Source: Austropuccinia psidii
Taxonomy: Eukaryota; Basidiomycota; Pucciniomycetes; Pucciniales; Sphaerophragmiaceae
Direction of reading: 5' to 3'
DNA: 64,000 bases
Assembly: GCA_023105745.1 (NCBI GenBank)
Contig: JALGQZ010000009.1
Span: forward strand, 18,710,564-18,774,563
In this document: positions 58,801 through 64,000 of the stretch, in pieces
Layout: each line of letters starts with the position of its first letter
How positions within the stretch are numbered: the stretch's first letter is position 1
The notes under the pieces: generated by a model
What the model was told of the DNA's origin: nothing
Database searches by the model: none
Seen by the model: only the letters and a program-made list of their open reading frames with translations
Program-made: the position numbers and the translations under genes

Positions 58801-60642
58801 CCCTTAAAAGCACCTAATGGTTCATTATCAGAAGAAAAGGAATTCTTATATGTGTATAACAAATCAATAAGGTCATGCCTCATTTTTTGTGATAATGATG
58901 GATTAATTTGTGCTTAAACAAGTTGATTAGTCACAAATTACTCCTTATAAGTATCTTTAACAGAGTATATCACAGATATTTCCTTTAGCATATTGTAAAA
59001 GGCAAATTTTTGTCTTTAATTTTCTCCAATTGTGAAATATCTGTCTTTATGGTTATTGATGTCAATACCATAAATATTGAAGTTATCATTTACAAGAATG
59101 ATTTGCTGAGATGTGCAATTGTCAATTAACACTATCTCAGTATTCATTATTACACTTCCTGCTGGATGTGGAAATACAACATTAGTGTCCAATATGCCCA
59201 AAGGGTACATATTATTACTAGAACTACTAAGGTGTACACCCTCTATTGGTAATAGATGGTTCTTCCATCCATGGAGTATGGGTCAAAAATAATATTTGCC
59301 TACACAAGTACAAAATGCCACTGTATCCAACTTTACTTTGGATTTGGTATCATTTATCAGGATTGATGTGATACAAGATGCTCCAGAAGTGTATCCTTTA
59401 CCTCTAGCAGGTTTGGTTTTACACATTCTGTGATCCTAGATATTGATCAGATTATGAAAATCCTCAGTGTACTGTGGCAAGTGAGTATGGACTTTTGTGA
59501 CCTCAAAGAAAGCTGTAATTTTTTCAATGGGATAGGCCTCTACTGGTGTATCCTCAAAACTGCAGGATCTAGGTCAGATTCCTCTTTCTCTTCAGTAAAC
59601 TGAACTTCTTCTGATACTTGAGCTTCATTAATCTTTGTCTTTTTCGTGCAAGTGTTGGCCAAATTTGAAATATCTGCACATTTATGACACTTCAAAACTG
59701 GTCTCTCAGGTCTCTTATATTCTCTGGAAGTTTTAGAGACCATTTTTGATTCCATAGGGACCCTAACCCAGGGTTTACCAATTCTTGTCCTAGTGATGAT
59801 ATCTTCCATGGCATTGATGTAGTCTTCTGTTGAACAGGGCTCTACACATATGCACTTGATAGCATGTTCTAGTTCTCCTCCACATTTTCTTAATATTTTC
59901 ATATTAATCATATAGTCAGACATATCTGGGTGTAAGGAAGATAATCTGTCCTTTTTTTGAGGAACCAAGTAAGTGGTTTATCCTTTTCTGAGTTAAAGAT
60001 GGAACTTTCAAAAGAATTTTCCATTTTAAGTCTTCAAGAATTGCTAGTCCATTTGGTGATTATTTCAGATTTCCACCAAGGCCAATCATGTTTACCATGA
60101 TCCAGTCTCATTTTGTAATACCATTTCTTTGCAGTTCTGGTAAACAAAGAGTGTAGCTTGCCCACTAGAATTTCATCAATAATGTGAAAATCTTCTTGCA
60201 ACATATCAATTGTTTCAATGAACTCAATATTATTGTATTTTCCTTCACCAGAGAATGTTAGCCATTCCTCCAGTTCTGGAATATATTTTGCACATATAAG
60301 ATTTACTCCTAAAAATGGGGTCAAACTCCCTTTTACAGAAAGTTTCTCTTCAGTCAAAGGTGTAGAATGTCTTGGCATATGTGGTTCATGATTATTATGA
60401 ATTTGCTCCAAATTCGCAATGATTTCATTCTTTAACTTCTGCCTTTCACTGTCACTTTTTTCCAAATGTGTGGCAAACTGATTGGTATTATTAATTATTT
60501 CCAAAACACAATCTTTTAGAGTTCTAAGTTTATCATTAATGTTTAATGTGGAAAGATCTTCCATTTCATCATTTTGGACTTGAAAGTTACTTTTAATTCT
60601 TCCACATATATTGGTGATTGAATCAAGTTTGGCATGTGTCAA
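55820..60642 (-). pseudogene. Gypsy gag-pol, heavily decayed
   Basis: Pieces in order are gag (60642-60034 with EEWLTFSGEGKYNNIEF and KKWYYKMRLDHGKHDWPWW) and the knuckle region (59968-59540), where the CCHC His is replaced by Asn (CHKCADISNLANTC). The region at 59340-59320 should hold the protease active site but is broken. Reverse transcriptase runs from 58883 to 58108 with GWLIICIDDIIICSDSW (Tyr of YIDD changed to Cys). RNase H lies around 57880-57560. Integrase (57248-56712) has HMDWVTAL and [12 protein letters not shown]. The C-terminal region (56408-56151) has GDLVLVSTLNFNN, and a chromodomain-like end lies near 55900. More than ten stops or shifts break it. It is an old, inactive copy. 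Confidence 0.85.
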
Positions 60643-60773
60643 CTTATCCCATACAGTATAAGTTTTGTTATTTCTTTTTAATTCACCTATATCTGATCTT
60701 ATTTTATTTAACTTTTCATCAAATTTACCAAGTTCTACATCAATACTGGATTTAAAAAATTGTATTTCTTGTA

Positions 60774-61350
60774 TTATTTGCGTGGAAAGGTCTTTTTCAT
60801 GCTTTCCTGCTCTTTGGCTGTGAACTTCATAAGATTCCTGGCCATATTGAAGACACTTTTCATGGCTGAAGGCTCCAATTTGGGGATTCTATAACCTTGT
60901 GGGTAAGGTCTGTGCCAATTTGCTTTGCCTTTTCCCTTTCCCTGATCATTCTTGGGACCTTTATTCTTCTTCTGAGGTCCTTTGGGCTTCTCTTTGAATG
61001 TTTCTGGAGCTGGTTTGGAGCTGGTAGATGCCACTGGGCCTTCTTCCAAGGCTGGAGTCAATTCCAATTCCTTCTTCTGGTCTACAGATAAAAGACTTTG
61101 GTTCTTCAACAAACTCTTTATCTTTTTGACCTTGTCTTTGCAAAACAATGGGCTCCACCCTCCTAAGAGTTCTATGGTCTTCTCCTGACCCAGAAAGCTC
61201 TTGATGTGTAAGTAGGAGTTCATGACCCCCTGCAAAAGGCTTGGGCATATTTCCCACTCCTCTTCTTTTGCTGCTCTGAACCAATTTTTGTATTGGGACT
61301 GATATATTTTTATGGCTGCTAGTTGGAAGTGGTTCAGCCCTTAAAATATT
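60774..61350 (-). CDS. Gypsy ORF1 (second-frame gag-like protein) of the decayed element
   Basis: Open frame on the minus strand behind an AG acceptor near 61350. It reads GLNHFQLAAIKIYQSQYK, then EEEWEIC, QGVMNSYLHIKSFLGQEKT, LGGWSPL and KNQSLLSVDQKKELE. It continues with GPVASTS, a Lys/Gly/Gln-rich basic stretch, YRIPKLEPSAMKSVFNMARNLMKF and ends KKTFPRK. The alignment with 27895-28393 in the intact element is good end to end and both stop at the same relative point, though surrounding gag-pol is badly decayed here. The basic stretch suggests nucleic-acid binding. The competing frame (61284-60961) has no such similarity. Confidence 0.55.
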
Positions 61351-61437
61351 ACCTTCAATTACTTCAGGCTCAGAGTTGACATCAAAGTTTGTTGGTACAG
61401 ACCTTGCAGAACGGGGGGCAGTTCTGGAATCCTCCAG

Positions 61438-63420
61438 TGTAAGGTTTGACTATGAAGCAATAAGTAAAAATTACTAATATTTTACTTATTGTACTATGAA
61501 TGTCCTTATAAATGAAATAAATAAGATAAAAATAATTATAATAATAAAGAATTATTATAATTATGGCGTAAAAATAATTATATTATTAAATAAATATAAT
61601 AATATGATTTATATTATAAAAAAATAACATAATAAGTAAATATATTAATATAAGATAATTCATATATTTAAAAGCACTTTATTATTGTTACCAACAAATA
61701 ATAAAGGCGTAAAAAATTGTTTTTTATCAATAAAAAACAATTCATAACAATAATATTACTAATATTCAAGCTATAAATTAATATAAATACTATTTATATC
61801 AATTATAGAATGATTAAAGTAATAATAGAGAAAAATTATTATAATAAGAGAAATAACCTACTTTTAGTTCTCAATATAAGAATTTTTAATAATTTTACGC
61901 CTCAAAATGTAAATAAAACTTATTTAAATTGTATTTACAATAAAATTTAAGAGAAATTACAATTTTTCTTGATTTTATGTGTAATAGAGGTTTTTAAGAG
62001 AAATATAAACAAAACAATTAAGTAATTGCAATAATCACGTCAGAGATGATGATTATAATAAGAGTATCTTTGGTCTTTAATAATATAAAGGTCTTATATA
62101 TAAAGAATAAAGAAATTACCTTTTTATTTAATAATTTAATGTTTTGTAAGCGTCTGAGGGGAAAACAGAGTAAAAAAAGCTATATTTATAGTAAATAATT
62201 CCCTCCTAGAGTCCAGAGGGCTTCTAGTAGACGTTTACTGATGCTTTCTACTAGAATTGATTAATATTTTAAGGTTTGGTGATGATTACATCATGATCAA
62301 ACCATCTTACCTCATAATTATGCCATTGTTTAAAGTTATCACTGTAACTTTAAGTTTGGTGACGTCATATGCTTGGAAGAAGCCTAAACTTCATGTATTT
62401 TATTAGCATTAATCATAATATAATAGTATTCATCAATTGTATCACTTATATGACTGTTGAGCTTAAAATAAGATTACAGTGAGTGATCATAAATGATCAA
62501 ATTTAAGCTTAAACTTTGATAATTAATAACCTTTAAGTTATACACGCTACAGCTATTCTTAGAGTGGATTCTGATATCTTGGCATTCTCTTATTACACTT
62601 CCAAGAGAATTTTATTACATCATCAAAACTGTATTTTTGATGATGTTTCTTGTAACTAATCTTTTCTGTCAAAATTTAATATTTTAAACTTCAAACCATG
62701 ATTTCAAGGGGTTATACCTTGAATATTGGAAGAAAAGATACATCATTCTTCGTGAATGAACTAGTAGAATACAATTGTCTACTTTTTTAAGTTTGGACCA
62801 CTTCCACAACAAAGTGGTCAACAGCTCTATTGATTTTAATCAATAATCCATTACAGGTTTTAACCTTGCTTATAACTTGTGAAATAAAGTTCATTTCTGT
62901 ATTCGTGAAGTAATTATGTGGTAACTTTCTTTTTGGTTCATCACTCTATCATTTATATTTCAAAAGATATTAGCCAGAATCCTTGAATATATGCATTGAC
63001 CAAAAAAGTGCATATATTCAGCTTAACTCCTTAAGTATTGACTATGAAGACTAGCTTCTTAATTGTTTTATGTGTATAATTTTATGGGGAATCCAATGGT
63101 ACAATTTACTTCACATTTTGTTTCCTTGGTGTTTGAAATAATTAAGGATTCATGTTTTTTATAAGGTGTTATTACTTATAACTCTTTGACTATTGACTTT
63201 ACAGATATGCCATAAAAAAGGTATATGTATATTTTAACATGAGTAATCCAATGTTGTAGTTTATCTCACATGTTTACTCATTGGATTTTGAGTTAAACCA
63301 AGTTTTATGACTATTTATGGCAGTTTTATAGTTTTAAGGTAATTATTTTTAAAGGTATAATTATTTTGAATATTTCTTGTGACCTTTTTGGGTATGTGGT
63401 CATATCTCAAAGGTTCACAT
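61438..63420 (-). mobile_element. Solo LTR, Gypsy, TSD TCCAG
   Basis: On the minus strand the LTR runs from TGTGAACCTTTGAGATATG (63420) to TCAAACCTTACA (61438), 1983 bp. It is close to the LTR family of the intact Gypsy at 24965. The flanks are TCCAG at 61433-61437 and TCCAG at 63421-63425, a perfect 5-bp duplication. Joining the flanks restores a continuous gag frame of the host element, showing insertion into that element and later loss of the insert's interior. Confidence 0.85.
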
Positions 63421-63425
63421 CCAGT

Positions 63426-64000
63426 GTGTCTGTCTTGAGGAAGACTTGGAAGACCTTGTTCTGGTCTTACCTCTTCCTTTTCCAGGTCCATCTTGTTCGG
63501 CTGAATAGCTACTTCCATTTCTGGTATGCACCTTTTTCATGTCAATTCAAGAGAAAATCAGAATTGAAAACAGAAAACACACACATTTTGGTTGCTGTTT
63601 GGCTTGTTCTGTTTTCAATAAAGTGCCTCTTATAGCACTTTGCACTTCAATACTGTCTTCATATTCTTCTTCTGAAGATTCTGGACCGGTAATATATCTT
63701 TTACTGAGTCTGTTACCAGCTTCACAGTATTTGATTAAAGAAACTAGAGAAAAAATTTGATAAAAAAGAATTATTTTTTATACTTTTAAAATATTCTTTG
63801 AGATTTTTTATAAGTTTTTCTTCTTAAAGAAAAAAAAATTAAAATTTAACATTTTGAATCAAAATTCATTCACAGTAACTCAAGAAATAACTTTATAAGT
63901 TTTTGGATGTGAAAAAGCCACATGTAGAAACAGTATAAAATTAAACAAAATTCCTCAATGAAAAAGATTTGAAGACAATTGTAAAAATAAAAATAATTTT
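63426..64000 (-). other. Leader and 5' gag of the decayed Gypsy element
   Basis: Minus-strand continuation of the decayed element beyond the solo LTR. A frame reading MEVAIQPNKMDLEKEEVRPEQG ends at the insertion point. Further upstream is T-rich sequence and the conserved TGTGGCTTTTTCACATCC leader block. No other gene is present. Confidence 0.55.

Larger units (their letters stand above)
55707..64000 (-). mobile_element. Decayed Gypsy element, 5' LTR outside the window
   Basis: Minus-strand internal region from the purine tract at 55707 to the leader near 63900. Related to the intact Gypsy but clearly diverged. The leader block (GTTTCTACATGTGGCTTTTTCACATCC, reversed, about 63934-63908) matches the intact element's leader, so the 5' LTR should lie just beyond 64000. 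A solo LTR (61438-63420) interrupts the gag region. Confidence 0.8.

Overview
This is a transposon-dominated eukaryotic window from a basidiomycete. The best fit is a rust fungus (Pucciniales). The AT-rich Ty3/Gypsy proteins, the Tnp2-type transposase and the proline-rich gag-like repeat resemble families I associate with the myrtle rust Austropuccinia psidii; that assignment is recognition from memory, not a database result. Short GT-AG introns, long AT-rich LTRs and scattered premature stops all fit a large, repeat-inflated rust genome. I see no rRNA, no CRISPR and no bacterial-style operon.

Layout. (1) 1-9.5 kb: a DNA-transposon gene set made of a broken SNF2 helicase gene (+), an intact four-exon gene of unknown function (-) and an intact two-exon Tnp2/CACTA-type transposase (+), with palindromic motifs in the non-coding parts. 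(2) 9.7-11.8 kb: a GC-rich duplicated minisatellite and a broken hAT transposase. (3) 12.2-13.0 kb: the one clear host gene, a five-exon SCP2 sterol-carrier protein, followed by a possible unknown gene. (4) 14-20.4 kb: AT-rich decayed sequence with a Helitron/PIF1 helicase remnant and an old solo LTR whose target-site duplication (TSD) is still visible.

(5) 20.4-48.8 kb: the main finding. Two 140-bp inverted repeats, 28.36 kb apart, are flanked by nearly identical 8-bp duplications (ATTGTAAA/ATTGTAAG). They delimit one giant Mutator-like element (MULE). Its own genes are a second SNF2 helicase of the same family as in region 1 (transcribed toward the left end), one or two unknown genes, a FAR1/MULE transposase and an OTU protease domain (transcribed toward the right end). 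It was later invaded by a 10.7-kb Gypsy element (TSD TGTAC), by a second MULE that also carries an OTU domain and sits inside an array of GC-rich hairpins, and by a tRNA-derived SINE-like unit.

(6) 49.4-64 kb: a possible Copia-like LTR, a gag-like pseudogene, a truncated Gypsy fragment, and a decayed minus-strand Gypsy element that shares one LTR with that fragment. A solo LTR with TSD TCCAG interrupts this decayed element.

All the helicase and transposase genes except Tnp2 and its neighbour carry frameshifts or stops. Within Gypsy gag, a second reading frame is better conserved between two diverged copies than the frame that is continuous with pol. This suggests a spliced ORF1 that an ORF caller would miss.
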